Source: UMGS1908 sp045655005 (GTDB lineage: Bacteria; Bacillota; Clostridia; Christensenellales; UBA1242). From it: a stretch of DNA of 43,465 bases. The stretch is taken from NCBI GenBank assembly GCA_045655005.1, contig JAZOOJ010000004.1:1-43465 (forward strand), in the 5' to 3' direction. Each line of letters begins with the position of its first letter. The first letter of the stretch is position 1. The notes under the pieces were generated by a model, which did no database searches, was not told the origin of the DNA, and saw only the letters and a program-made list of their open reading frames with translations. The position numbers and the translations under genes are program-made. Positions 16,801-25,677 of this stretch are shown here, piece after piece.

Positions 16801-19677
16801 ACCGTCGACAGGCTTAGTTATCGGCATATAGCCAATTAGGTTGTAACCCTCTAATTTATTTAAAATTGAACCTGTATACACAGCCAAAATATCATCAACT
16901 TTAAATTCGCTATCAAAATCTATTGCTTTTGTTGCAACAGCAAATTCAAGAACACTTTCATCAATATCTTCTGTTGTTACGTCGTCGGTATTAAAATGAT
17001 ATTTTGATATTTCTGCAACAACTAGAGAACTTTGATAAGTAATTGGTTTTAGCAACGTCTCAAATACTACCCCGTTATTTCTTGAAATATTCCAAGTTTC
17101 TTTTAGTTTGTATCTGTACGTATAAGGGTACCACTCTTCATTACGCTCAATCCCTTCATCACTGTCGAATAAAATTTCTCCCAAATCTTTATTATATAGC
17201 CCTGCAATATAATATCCTGTTTTGTCATACAATTCACTTCTAATGTATATATACTCATCATCATAAGTCACTTGACAACCAATTAAAACAGGTGTTGGGT
17301 TCGGACGTTGTGGAGTAGTCTCTGGCGTTGATTTAATTGAATGAGCATAAGTTATAGGTTCAAAAATGGAATATATATTTAAATTTGACAAATTATCCTT
17401 ATTTTGACCATACAGATAGGTTATATAGCTTGTAACATTTACCACCCATTCTGGATAATTTTCATAATCTGCAAGTCCCACAAATTCATAATTCGAATTT
17501 ATAAAATTATCGTTTTCACCATTTATAGCATTTGCATCAAACAGTCCTGTTAGCCTATATCCTGTTTTTATAGGACAATTCCCCGAATAAAGAATTGTAT
17601 AGCTTGGGTTTATAGCAGATAAGTTTTTGTAATATAACGCATAGCCTACTTTAAAGTCGCTTGTCGTATCCAACACAGGAGTAAATTGCAATTTACCTAC
17701 TGGGTCGACAGTGCTAATTTCTGGATTATATACATTTATGTCGTCCATTTGTATAGGCTTCACATAATAAATAATATTACAATCTTCTTCAAGTTCTATC
17801 TGCCTATTTTTGATTGAAAGAATAGTTTTGTTTGGGATGATGCTTTCCCCATTTTCCAAATATCTTACAATTTCAAGACCATATGGTAGATTTATTGAAT
17901 AACTGCATGTAATTGCTGTTTCTCCAACCGCAAGACCAAAAGATTTGCTTCCTACACCGCTGTTAGCAACACCCATACATGACGATTCTTCTACAGCGGT
18001 TCTTCCAATTAAGATTTGCAAGTTTGACCTTGTTACATTCCTGTCGGTTTCTTCCAACCTAACAGAGATTGTCAATTGCACAACTTTATCACTTGAACTA
18101 ACAGCCGTTAATGTTTTTACTCCACCATTAAACCTTTCCCGGTAAGCCATTTCATCTTCTATATATGCTGAATTTATTGACTCTCTGTACCACTTATATT
18201 CAGGCTTTAATTGCGCATACAATTCAAGTGAATAAATACTATCGCTTACGCCATAATAGGTTGTTTCTATTAAATCATTACCACTTGCTGAAACAATTGG
18301 AACAGAATTGACGGATACTGAAATCATTTCATAAGGCTCTCTGCTTGTGCTTGTTGTACCGTTAATATACTCTTGTAAGTTTACAACAAAATAATGTTGC
18401 GTAGACGCTATTAATCTTAATGAACTTTCATTCCCAACTCTTTCAATGGCTATTGTTCCATCTTTGTGTAAATATATAACCGTTTTGTGCCTATCATCTA
18501 TACGTTCATCTTCCGCTATTTCAATTCTTTCATATCCGCCATTTTCATAAATATGTGAAACCTGTGTAAACTTTCCATATTCGCCTTCTAAGAAGTTTGA
18601 TGAATATTTAAATCCTATTGCAAAATTATTAATTGTCACAATATTTTCAACATTCATATTTTCAGCGAAAGAATATTTATTTACGCCCCCTGCAACACCA
18701 CCATAAATTTTAAACCATTCAATAAATTCATTGTCTGCAGTCAATTTCCCGAAGCTTAAGACTTTTGTAATTTTTGTATCTGCTTTAATTTTAATTGTCA
18801 CCTTATCATCAGCAGAAAACGTGGTCCCTGTATTTGTTATTGGGTAATTACCATTTTCAACAATGGTTGTTACTACATCAGTTTCTCCCACAATATCTAC
18901 ATAGTTTGCATAGATATCATTATCTCTATGATCAACTTTAAAAGCAAACTTTAAATTAGTTTGAACTGGTTTTGAGTCCAATGTAGATAAATCACATTCA
19001 AGTGCGCCGGTTTCATTATCCACAGTAAATGAAAATGTTATATCACCTGATATAAACGATTTAGTTGGATACTTTAACTGACCTCTTTCAGAAGACATAT
19101 CAACTATTGCTGTTTGAATCTCTTTAAAATCATCGGTGACAGAAGTGTAAAGGTATAATGCAGAAATATAGAACGCATTTGCATCTTTCCCATTATAATC
19201 TTTTCCGATGTTTGGTATTATCTTAAAATTGATATTAGTCGAACCGTTAGAATTAAACTTTTTATTGATTAAGATAGTTTCACCTGACGAATGATTTAAT
19301 TCATCACCACCAGACCCTTCATAAAAGCCGTTGTTGTTTGTATCAATATTAAACGTATAATCAGCAACCGAGTCGCCAACAGTCCCAAATAACAATTGAA
19401 AATTCTCAGATGGCACATTTGAAGCCAACACTAATTCTTTCAAATAGTTATCTCCACCATCAATTGTTGTATCAAAAGAAAAATCATCCTCTGTATATGT
19501 TGTATTTACAAGCGTTGGAACAAACTCAGAGACTTCAACATCTTTGTTTTTATTATTAAAAACACAAAAAATACCCACAACAATAGCAATTGAAATCGAT
19601 AACATTGTGAGAGATAAATATTTAAAGAAATTTTCAACTTTTTTCATTGGCATACCATACAAATTTTCCTCAGACAT
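13834..19677 (-). CDS. Giant membrane-anchored surface protein with a C-terminal NlpC/P60-like domain lacking catalytic residues
   Basis: A 1947-residue protein with one N-terminal membrane helix at about residues 20-42 and an otherwise extracellular, acidic, beta-rich chain. At least six short motifs resemble the GYxFxGWY core of Listeria-Bacteroides repeats: TGYRLTGLF (near 706), TGYYIAGLY (822), EGYNLIGYM (945), AGYDFGGYY (1066), SYFFCYWAR (1394) and YYITGWVWL (1494). The last 140 residues look like a papain-type NlpC/P60 fold, with EGFVRLVYAIAGY, LKCGDIILYGG and IAIWLY. However, the DCSGF cysteine is replaced (SPEGF) and the His of HVGIY is Thr. It is the first gene of the locus. The ATG at 19677 lacks a clear SD; Met9 at 19653 is an alternative. 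Confidence 0.7.
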   Translation of the reverse strand: MSEENLYGMPMKKVENFFKYLSLTMLSISIAIVVGIFCVFNNKNKDVEVSEFVPTLVNTTYTEDDFSFDTTIDGGDNYLKELVLASNVPSENFQLLFGTVGDSVADYTFNIDTNNNGFYEGSGGDELNHSSGETILINKKFNSNGSTNINFKIIPNIGKDYNGKDANAFYISALYLYTSVTDDFKEIQTAIVDMSSERGQLKYPTKSFISGDITFSFTVDNETGALECDLSTLDSKPVQTNLKFAFKVDHRDNDIYANYVDIVGETDVVTTIVENGNYPITNTGTTFSADDKVTIKIKADTKITKVLSFGKLTADNEFIEWFKIYGGVAGGVNKYSFAENMNVENIVTINNFAIGFKYSSNFLEGEYGKFTQVSHIYENGGYERIEIAEDERIDDRHKTVIYLHKDGTIAIERVGNESSLRLIASTQHYFVVNLQEYINGTTSTSREPYEMISVSVNSVPIVSASGNDLIETTYYGVSDSIYSLELYAQLKPEYKWYRESINSAYIEDEMAYRERFNGGVKTLTAVSSSDKVVQLTISVRLEETDRNVTRSNLQILIGRTAVEESSCMGVANSGVGSKSFGLAVGETAITCSYSINLPYGLEIVRYLENGESIIPNKTILSIKNRQIELEEDCNIIYYVKPIQMDDINVYNPEISTVDPVGKLQFTPVLDTTSDFKVGYALYYKNLSAINPSYTILYSGNCPIKTGYRLTGLFDANAINGENDNFINSNYEFVGLADYENYPEWVVNVTSYITYLYGQNKDNLSNLNIYSIFEPITYAHSIKSTPETTPQRPNPTPVLIGCQVTYDDEYIYIRSELYDKTGYYIAGLYNKDLGEILFDSDEGIERNEEWYPYTYRYKLKETWNISRNNGVVFETLLKPITYQSSLVVAEISKYHFNTDDVTTEDIDESVLEFAVATKAIDFDSEFKVDDILAVYTGSILNKLEGYNLIGYMPITKPVDGEIIEDGSVEQELPENAFYYIYEEPDENVANKMLRLGETYIWSYPRNVRFIPVYQLGTYKLTLRAGSGNVFDVNDTTEIEINATFNEELTDEFIKNNFIAPLNLIAGYDFGGYYYLDADLNRVLIVGGEKIVNEDDSTIKFLATNIVSDAVNQFIQDFAYIYEDQMYWGVTRDLILDIQFNEIDYSFTLTGKDPEGQEADMSGQELVVFGKNADGEREEIGTNLTYGEFISTSQTVNITNILAFSSLGDEGTFVKKITIKYNTLFDEENYNLAYEFNYITDRNGKMTLVSENSTEAEKIYYSLEDNTFYIDINELLNREKQVSGTIATIKHFLIEFEYDYRTYVIGFQSGAYSKELEQIVTPAAADIAYYLVNYKTRNDYYTWIPCSGDGVPFEEYTSVWQNISFKHNFEDVVFEEGSLDRSQEIDIIIGTTSYFFCYWARTDVDGNIEPLSWDWSDGNANMANSEDGGSLIYYSAFSKIADINVYYYTWDPVAKEETGTGYVATSHKGYFWFDEERDATFKTVNSYERYKIGNNTYYITGWVWLADNIADANSFEYGVYYDDKNNMFVDSYTGTQIGSQNIPENYLKLLEPCTVAHVRNNTDSEETNIKIYCYAVYSLYDFNISANDEKTSFEVEMRVPNDFAGNAYTTTDLYWGAISSNVYSELLGKYLSVKDVINSGEIEVVTFEELTGKTSITSVEAESILNEQFDLLICYYSRDVLSETQTIVVDALGVGTLTVNGFKFDEFDKVGSYADGTIVGAIDSSIALTGSYMTAYVNAVNQMKLQGITETEFNKRELILRITLQLLQWDSTFGNSTTKGIKYSSTSTTVGMEESQLNIEACIETILNPQGGLISVSPEGFVRLVYAIAGYSIDKENPDTAYGLFGLSDLEEGTEIVEGTGLNSSLKCGDIILYGGDSQTIAIWLYSFQDTAGNVYSVMASCRNILKDTELCGTDRSCYVQGDGLLYNSTPFSYRYNEFISYCGEKENA

Positions 19678-19766
19678 ACCATATTGCTAGGCAATCCCAC
19701 AATTTATTGTTATGCTTTAATAACCACAACTAAACACCCATCAATATAATAATATCTTGTGTTTTT

Positions 19767-19796
19767 AGTATATAAAATATGCGACATTTAAGTCAA
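19767..19796 (-). promoter_or_regulatory. Promoter of the giant surface-protein operon
   Basis: On the minus strand, TTGACT (19796-19791) and TATACT (19772-19767) are 18 bases apart. The predicted start near 19760 gives an 80-base leader. The rest of the 254-base gap (19678-19931) is AT-rich and holds only the terminator of the upstream gene. Confidence 0.7.
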
Positions 19797-19889
19797 ATAA
19801 AAAGCCCCCTATTTAAAATATAATAAAATTAATTATTAATTAATATCTTAAAATTTACATTAAGCATAATTCATTAAAAATAAACAAAT

Positions 19890-19925
19890 AAAAAGTGTTG
19901 GTTTAAATTGTCACCAACACTTTTT
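19890..19925 (-). terminator. Terminator after the YcxB-like gene
   Basis: AAAAAGTGTTGGT (19890-19902) pairs with ACCAACACTTTTT (19913-19925) around a 10-base loop. On the minus strand a T-rich tail follows. It lies seven bases after the stop. Confidence 0.85.
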
Positions 19926-19931
19926 GTTATT

Positions 19932-20474
19932 TTATTTGTTGTTATTTTCCTTAATTGTTTTTACTTTACCTTTTAAAAATTCTAGCAGTTTTTCAGAAGA
20001 CCCTTCTGTCATTCCATTTTTGTCAAGGATGTAAACTTGAGTATCTGCAACATAAAGGTGATAATAATGGCCACTCTCAACAACTTTTGTAATCATTCGA
20101 TAATCAAGCGCAAGAGAAGCAACTTCAACCTCACCTTTTCTTGTTTTTGTCCTTACACCGCCTTCTTCAAAATAATAATCAACAAAAGTTGTTGATGAAC
20201 ACATCTTGTTTGATTTAACAGCTTTTTTGATTGATAAAAAATAAGAATAAATCATCATTGGTATTATTATTAATGACATAATAGCCATTCCAATTCCAAC
20301 ATATAAAATTCCTGTTAAAAAACCATATAATGACAAACATAAAAACAAAGCCACTAACGCAATGCTTAATTTTATAAACATTGGTTTTAAAACGGCAATA
20401 TTAAAATCTTTTATTACAAGCGGTGAAAAATTTGTTGTATTTCCAAACAGTTTTTCCCCATAATCATTATCCAT
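19932..20474 (-). CDS. YcxB-like membrane protein
   Basis: A 180-residue protein with two adjacent membrane helices at about residues 30-80 and a soluble C-terminal domain. The stretch DYYFEEGGVRTKTRKGEVEV followed by SLALDYRMITKVVESGHYYH and LYVADTQVYILDKN matches the pattern of the YcxB-like C-terminal domain, whose function is unknown. The ATG at 20474 is chosen because AAAGGGGAG ends five bases upstream; a GTG two codons earlier would sit on the SD. It is a single-gene unit with its own terminator. Confidence 0.7.
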   Translation of the reverse strand: MDNDYGEKLFGNTTNFSPLVIKDFNIAVLKPMFIKLSIALVALFLCLSLYGFLTGILYVGIGMAIMSLIIIPMMIYSYFLSIKKAVKSNKMCSSTTFVDYYFEEGGVRTKTRKGEVEVASLALDYRMITKVVESGHYYHLYVADTQVYILDKNGMTEGSSEKLLEFLKGKVKTIKENNNK

Positions 20475-20524
20475 AAACACTCCCCTTTCGACTTGAATTT
20501 TTTATTACTCTTGAAATAAGCATT

Positions 20525-20557
20525 AAAAAGCCTTATGAAAAATACACAAGGCTTTTT
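20525..20557 (-). terminator. Terminator after the topoisomerase A gene
   Basis: AAAAAGCCTT (20525-20534) pairs with AAGGCTTTTT (20548-20557) around a 13-base loop. On the minus strand it follows the stop at 20562 by four bases and ends in a T run. Confidence 0.85.
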
Positions 20558-20561
20558 TCTG

Positions 20562-23276
20562 TTATATCCAATTTAAGAATATATCAATTGATTTTACATC
20601 AATTCCAGTTTTTGCACGCACCAAAGACTTTCCTGATGTCGTTCGGTTTTGGTTATCTAAACTATCGGTATTATACCCTGCCTTATTCCCTTCATTGTCC
20701 TCAATAACAATGGTATAAGGTTTATCAATTGTTGACGCAAACACAACAGCATCGCCATTATTTGTTGCCGTTAAATCCATAATCTTTACACCCTTACGAT
20801 ATCTTGCCATTGGCTCAATCTCCGCAAGTTTCACTTTCTTTGCATAACCTTTATTTGTGATTACAGCAATTCTGTAATTTGGCATTACTTGTTTTGATAA
20901 CACAACCTCGTCACCATCAGACAGCATTATACCTTTAACACCGCCAGAAATTCTACCTTGCAAAGGTATATCATCAGTAAAGGCGTTAAGAGCCATACCA
21001 TTTTTAGTAACAAACAATATTGTAGATTTTGCATCTAGATTTTCAGGTTCTACATCAACCAAATAGTCATCATCTTTAAACTTAGTCGCTTGGAAATAAT
21101 TTTTCAATAAGTAGTATTCATTCCACGCAGTTTTCTTAATCATACCAGCCTTACTGAAAAAGATCAAGTTTTGTTTTGAAGCGTTCTCGTCTTCTTGTTC
21201 AGGCATTTCAAATACCGCAACTGGATATTCAGTACTTATTGCTTCCCTAAACACTTGACTAAACATTAAGCCACGCTCTTTCCATTTCAATTCTGGAATA
21301 TCTCCCGCCGTTATCTTAAATGCATTGCCAAGATTTGTAAAGAACATTAATGTCTTTGCCGTTGTTGTTGATATCAACTTTTTATAAATTTCGTGGTCTG
21401 ACGATTTTTCAGAAAATTCCTTGGTTGCACTTGCAAAATATTTGCCATTATGCAATTTTATAGTTCCCGCCTTTGTAATGCCAACAACCACATCTTCCAC
21501 TGGATGCATATTTTCAGATGTTGGCAATTCATATTCCTCAAGAGAATTAAGCATAATTGAACGACGTTCAAACTTAAATTTCTTCCTTATTTCAAGCAAT
21601 TCAGTTTTAACTGTTTCTAATTGAAGTTTTGGGCTATTTACTATTTGAGTCAATTTTTCAATCAACACTTTTAATTCTGCTAATTCTTGTTCAAGCTTAA
21701 ATACTTCAAGACTTGTAAGTCTTGCAAGGCGCAAATCAAGAATTGCTTGAGCCTGCCTTTCTGAAAGTTTAAATCTTTCCATCAATCGGCGTTTCGCCTC
21801 AGAAGTGTTTGCACTTGTCTTAATTATTTTTACTACTTCATCGATATTACGAACCGCTATAACCAATCCCTCTAATATATGTGCACGCTCTTTTGCTTGG
21901 TCAAGTTCATATTTCGTTCTTCTGTAAATTATTTGTTGTTGGTAATCTACATAGTATTTAACAATCGGCAACAAACCAAGTTGTTGAGGTCTTCCCTCAG
22001 CGATAACAACCATATTTATACCATAACTTACTTGAAGCTCAGAGTACTTGTATAAATTTTCTAATAATTTTTCAGGATCGGCATCTTTCTTCACTCTGAT
22101 TACCGCACGAGTACCATTTCTGTCAGATTCATCAAGAATTTCAGCAATACCCTCTAATTGTTCCTTTTTAGTTTCTCTTAAATCCAACAATTTTGAAAGT
22201 AGATTTGCCTTTTTGACTCCATATGGGAATTCTGTAATTACAATACTTTTTCTGTCTTTATCGCCTGATTCAATGTATGCTTTTGCACGTAAGGTAATTT
22301 TACCACGTCCCGTTTCATACGCGTTTTTTAATTCTTCTCCCCCAATAATATATCCACCTGTTGGGAAATCTGGACCTTTAATATGTTTCATCATCTCTTT
22401 TAATGTGATTTTTGGATTATCTATATACGCCACAACACCAGAGATAACTTCATTTAAATTATGAGTAGGTATATTCGTAGCAAGACCTACAGCAATACCA
22501 GACGCACCATTTACCAAAAGATTTGGATATCTGCTTGGAAGCATATCCGGTTCTTTCAATGTGTCATCAAAGTTAAAACTCCAATGAACTGTATCCTTTT
22601 CAAGATCTCTTAACATCTCCATCGCAAGTGGAGCAAGCCTTGCTTCGGTATAACGCATCGCCGCCGCACCATCACCATCTTCACTACCAAAGTTTCCATG
22701 ACCATCAACCAAAATTCTACCCATATTAAAAGGTTGCGCCATTCTTACCATAGCATCGTAAACGGAGGTATCTCCGTGTGGATGATATTTACCAAGGCAA
22801 TCACCAACAATTCTCGCCGATTTTCTAAACGGTTTGTCAGGAGTTATTCCCAATTCAAGCATGGTATATAAAATCCTTCTTTGTACCGGTTTTAGTCCAT
22901 CTTCTACTCTTGGCAACGCTCTATCTAAAATAACATGTTCAGAATAAGGCATCATAGACTCGTGCATTACTACATCTACGCTTTTTTGTAAAATATTTTT
23001 CCCAAGACCTGCTGTTACAAGCATCTCTTGTTTTATTTTCTTTTTCTTCTCGGTCTTCTCTTCAAGCGACCCTTCTCCAGAGGCTTCATTCTCTGAAAGT
23101 TGTTCGACTTGACTTAAAAAATCATCGAAACCAACTTGCCCGTCTATAACACTAGCACCAATATCGTCATTATTGTCATCATATCCCATCTTTTGCTTTA
23201 TTTCATCAATACGGCTATCACTTACCGACCTGCCGTTTTTATTTTTTTCTGTACCGTTTCCATTGTTCTTATCCAT
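20562..23276 (-). CDS. Type IIA topoisomerase subunit A (ParC-like rather than GyrA)
   Basis: This subunit breaks and rejoins DNA together with a GyrB/ParE ATPase that is not in the window. The core begins near residue 105, with ILDRALPRVEDGLKPVQRRI and KYHPHGDTSVYDAMVRMAQ. The catalytic Tyr lies in AAMRYTEARL. A coiled-coil and a C-terminal beta-pinwheel follow, including RISGGVKGIMLSDGDEV. I find no QRRGGKG GyrA box, which favours topoisomerase IV or a variant gyrase. A charged extension of about 90 residues precedes the core. The ATG at 23276 has GGAG eight bases upstream; the frame stays open 20 codons further but that part is untranslated leader. The product is 904 residues. Confidence 0.85.
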   Translation of the reverse strand: MDKNNGNGTEKNKNGRSVSDSRIDEIKQKMGYDDNNDDIGASVIDGQVGFDDFLSQVEQLSENEASGEGSLEEKTEKKKKIKQEMLVTAGLGKNILQKSVDVVMHESMMPYSEHVILDRALPRVEDGLKPVQRRILYTMLELGITPDKPFRKSARIVGDCLGKYHPHGDTSVYDAMVRMAQPFNMGRILVDGHGNFGSEDGDGAAAMRYTEARLAPLAMEMLRDLEKDTVHWSFNFDDTLKEPDMLPSRYPNLLVNGASGIAVGLATNIPTHNLNEVISGVVAYIDNPKITLKEMMKHIKGPDFPTGGYIIGGEELKNAYETGRGKITLRAKAYIESGDKDRKSIVITEFPYGVKKANLLSKLLDLRETKKEQLEGIAEILDESDRNGTRAVIRVKKDADPEKLLENLYKYSELQVSYGINMVVIAEGRPQQLGLLPIVKYYVDYQQQIIYRRTKYELDQAKERAHILEGLVIAVRNIDEVVKIIKTSANTSEAKRRLMERFKLSERQAQAILDLRLARLTSLEVFKLEQELAELKVLIEKLTQIVNSPKLQLETVKTELLEIRKKFKFERRSIMLNSLEEYELPTSENMHPVEDVVVGITKAGTIKLHNGKYFASATKEFSEKSSDHEIYKKLISTTTAKTLMFFTNLGNAFKITAGDIPELKWKERGLMFSQVFREAISTEYPVAVFEMPEQEDENASKQNLIFFSKAGMIKKTAWNEYYLLKNYFQATKFKDDDYLVDVEPENLDAKSTILFVTKNGMALNAFTDDIPLQGRISGGVKGIMLSDGDEVVLSKQVMPNYRIAVITNKGYAKKVKLAEIEPMARYRKGVKIMDLTATNNGDAVVFASTIDKPYTIVIEDNEGNKAGYNTDSLDNQNRTTSGKSLVRAKTGIDVKSIDIFLNWI

Positions 23277-23316
23277 TGTAACTGCTCCATATAAACATAA
23301 TAATGTGATTATTATC

Positions 23317-23346
23317 AGTATATCATATAAATTCAAATAAAAGCAA
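23317..23346 (-). promoter_or_regulatory. Promoter of the topoisomerase A gene
   Basis: On the minus strand, TTGCTT (23346-23341) and TATACT (23322-23317) have 18-base spacing. The start near 23310 gives a 34-base leader. Confidence 0.65.
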
Positions 23347-23371
23347 ACGAATTTTTTTGTATTGTTTCAAC

Positions 23372-23407
23372 AAAAAGCACTATGTCAAATTCTACATAGT
23401 GCTTTTT
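23372..23407 (-). terminator. Terminator after the P-loop kinase gene
   Basis: A perfect 14-base-pair stem, AAAAAGCACTATGT (23372-23385) with ACATAGTGCTTTTT (23394-23407), and an 8-base loop. On the minus strand a T run ends the 3' arm. Confidence 0.88.
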
Positions 23408-23421
23408 AAGTTTCCCAAATC

Positions 23422-23958
23422 TTAAAATTGTTCGTGAGGAAATTCCTTTCTCTTTTCTTGCTCTATAACATTCATCATAAAATCTATAACATCAGATTCC
23501 ATTTCTTCCAACGTCTTATTATTTTCATAAATATAGTCATATTCATAATTTTCTACATTATCATCAGACGCATTGCCGTAAACCCTGTCTATTCCTGGTC
23601 TTCTTATCAATAATGATAAACAACGTCCCTCTGTCGCATCTACGAACTTTTGTATTTCTTTTGGTTCTCTAATATGGATAAACATTATTGTTTCGCTTTC
23701 GCTTGCTATAAATTTTTTAAACTCTTCCATACAATAACTTGTTGGCAATTCATTATAATCCGTTAGCAATTGCTTTAAATCACTTAAAAACTTTCTGTCT
23801 TTATCTTCTTTTGCACCCGACCATCCAGCATGTCTTGCAATAGCTTTTATTGGATCAACCGATGAAATATTCCTAACTTCAAAAACTTTTGCAACTGCGT
23901 CACAAAAGCTATCTTTACCAACTCCGCCCTTTCCATTTATAACAAACGCAAGTTTCAT
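23422..23958 (-). CDS. P-loop nucleotide kinase, dNMP-kinase-like
   Basis: A 178-residue soluble protein with a Walker A motif at its start (INGKGGVGKDSFCDAVAK). Further stretches are SVDPIKAIARHAGWSG, DRKFLSDLKQLLTDY and TIMFIHIREPKEIQKF. This arrangement resembles the deoxynucleoside monophosphate kinase-like proteins of phages and Firmicutes. The substrate is unproven; dephospho-CoA kinase or adenylate kinase are less likely because their lid motifs are missing. AGGTGG precedes the ATG. It is a single-gene unit, and nothing else in the neighbourhood is phage-related. Confidence 0.65.
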   Translation of the reverse strand: MKLAFVINGKGGVGKDSFCDAVAKVFEVRNISSVDPIKAIARHAGWSGAKEDKDRKFLSDLKQLLTDYNELPTSYCMEEFKKFIASESETIMFIHIREPKEIQKFVDATEGRCLSLLIRRPGIDRVYGNASDDNVENYEYDYIYENNKTLEEMESDVIDFMMNVIEQEKRKEFPHEQF

Positions 23959-24019
23959 ATTATCACCACCTATTATAAATTCTCTTTTTTAGTTTAATAC
24001 TTCGACAATCAGATGTCAA

Positions 24020-24784
24020 TTACTTTGAATTTAATGAACAAAATTTTATCCTCGCCTTAAAATAAGATTGTGAACCATCTTCGCTTTTCCCAAAAATCAC
24101 AAAACTGCCACCATTGTCTTTTTTGTACACTTCAATTTTACTTCCCTCTGGAGCTTCTTTAATAAAATGCAATTCATATTCATCTATGATCTTTGAGTTA
24201 AAAAAACCAGAAGAAAAGCAATCTAATACAATTTTTGTATAAACCACATTATTCATATGGAGATTCATATCTAAATCTGTACACCTAACAGTCTTTTCGT
24301 ATATGAATTCCGCACCTGCATCAACTGAATCATTGATTAATGTATAATTTTCGCTCTCTAATCTCTCAGTAAGATATGCAAAATTTTCAGGACAACAAGA
24401 AATAGAACTTACACGTCTTAAACGCCTTGTTTCCCTATCCAATATACACCAATCTGTTGAACCCACAACCGCCAATTTATTACAACTGTTAAAAAGTTTA
24501 AAATTTCTACCATATTTTACATTTGTAGGTTCAGTTGGGAATGTTAATAATTTATACTCATCACCCCACATTGGTAAGTCGCATAGAAATTTAACCTTAA
24601 CTTTTGATAAAACCCAAAAAGCATTATCTTTTTCTTTTAAGTCAAAATAACTCATTCCCATAATTTTTGAATGCTCAGTGGCAAGAAATTGAAAATCTTT
24701 TAATAAACTTGGTAAACTTAATTTAAAATTAAAGCCAACATCAGAAATCGTAGCTAAATAATTTTTTTCTAATACATTTTCCAT
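24020..24784 (-). CDS. Acyl-ACP thioesterase
   Basis: This enzyme releases fatty acids from acyl carrier protein. The 254-residue protein is a tandem hotdog fold. The first half has AFWVLSKVKVKFLCDLPMWG and GSTDWCILDRETRRLRR. The second half has DLDMNLHMNNVVYTKIVLDC, matching the family DxNxHxNN catalytic stretch. The length is typical of bacterial FatA/FatB-like enzymes. The ATG at 24784 has AGGTG at a suitable distance; a GTG two codons upstream overlaps the SD region. A 74-base gap separates it from the acyltransferase gene upstream, with a possible TATAAT box inside, so it may have its own promoter. Confidence 0.85.
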   Translation of the reverse strand: MENVLEKNYLATISDVGFNFKLSLPSLLKDFQFLATEHSKIMGMSYFDLKEKDNAFWVLSKVKVKFLCDLPMWGDEYKLLTFPTEPTNVKYGRNFKLFNSCNKLAVVGSTDWCILDRETRRLRRVSSISCCPENFAYLTERLESENYTLINDSVDAGAEFIYEKTVRCTDLDMNLHMNNVVYTKIVLDCFSSGFFNSKIIDEYELHFIKEAPEGSKIEVYKKDNGGSFVIFGKSEDGSQSYFKARIKFCSLNSK

Positions 24785-24858
24785 AAACACACCTGTTTTT
24801 TATATGACTATTATACACCATCTTCTTAAAAAGATAAATGATTTTTATAATTTTTAAG

Positions 24859-25656
24859 TCATTTGTCACTTTTCTTTTGGTAGTCTATGTAAACACAATC
24901 AGAAAGCTTACTTCGTTCAACCATAGCTTCATATACAGCATCACGTAACCATTGTTCTTTTTCTTTTACAGATAATTCTTCTGGTGCATAAAATGGTCCA
25001 TCTATAAAAATCTCCACTTTTGGTTTTTTGAAAATTTTTCGCTTTTTAAAGACTGTTGTATAACAAAATGTTGGGACATTAAACTCCACAGGGTAACGAA
25101 ATGAGTTTGATTTGAAATTTCTTATTTTTGTACAATATGGCCAAACATGCGCCTCTGGGTAAATCATCACGACTTGCCCCTCATCAACAACCCTTGTTCT
25201 CAACGCCTTATTAAAGTGCCTTGACCCAGATAATGTCGTTGGCACAGGCATACCTCCAAGCATCTCAACCAACGTCTTCACTCCTTTAATTGATACAGCA
25301 TCAGGATTTACTAAAATATAGGTTCTTTTAAAAGCGTTGACCATATTGGGATGAAAAGCATCTCCCGCCATCAATGTGTGATTTGCGTACATAAAATAGC
25401 CTTGTTCTTTATATGGTTTTAAAATTTTCCTATTTTTTATTTTTGTATTAAATTTCAACCAACAAAAAATAGATACCGCAGGCATGGCTATCAACCTGTA
25501 AAGTAAAAATGAACAAAATCTCCAAAAAATATTTTTGTGGATGTATACATATTTTTCATCTATCACTTTTTGCTCTTTAATCGAAGTTCCTGCAAAATCA
25601 TCTTCTAATTCATTTGTATAAAATACTATTCTTTCATTTTTCTTTTGCCTTTTCAT
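24859..25656 (-). CDS. Lysophospholipid acyltransferase family protein (PlsC-like)
   Basis: A 265-residue glycerolipid acyltransferase. The catalytic NHxxxxD motif is present as YANHTLMAGDAFHPNM (near residue 92). It is followed by VNPDAVSIKGVKTLVEMLGG, PVPTTLSGSRHFN, and the substrate-binding block VMIYPEAHVWPY, where the family often has PEGTR. One hydrophobic segment near residues 45-65 likely sits in the membrane. It begins 21 bases after the glycosyltransferase gene. The replacement of EGTR by EAHVWP suggests a subfamily that may use an acceptor other than lysophosphatidate. Confidence 0.8.
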   Translation of the reverse strand: MKRQKKNERIVFYTNELEDDFAGTSIKEQKVIDEKYVYIHKNIFWRFCSFLLYRLIAMPAVSIFCWLKFNTKIKNRKILKPYKEQGYFMYANHTLMAGDAFHPNMVNAFKRTYILVNPDAVSIKGVKTLVEMLGGMPVPTTLSGSRHFNKALRTRVVDEGQVVMIYPEAHVWPYCTKIRNFKSNSFRYPVEFNVPTFCYTTVFKKRKIFKKPKVEIFIDGPFYAPEELSVKEKEQWLRDAVYEAMVERSKLSDCVYIDYQKKSDK

Positions 25657-25677
25657 TTTCTCATGTACCCCAATGCA

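Noticed and set aside
19830..19850. AT-rich inverted repeat AATTAATTATTAATTAAT upstream of the giant gene
   Set aside because: Such repeats are expected by chance in very AT-rich spacer DNA, and no T tract or GC pairs support a terminator.
22048..22464. A 138-codon plus-strand frame inside the topoisomerase gene
   Set aside because: It is antisense to a strongly conserved coding region, has no SD or promoter, and its translation shows no recognisable motif.
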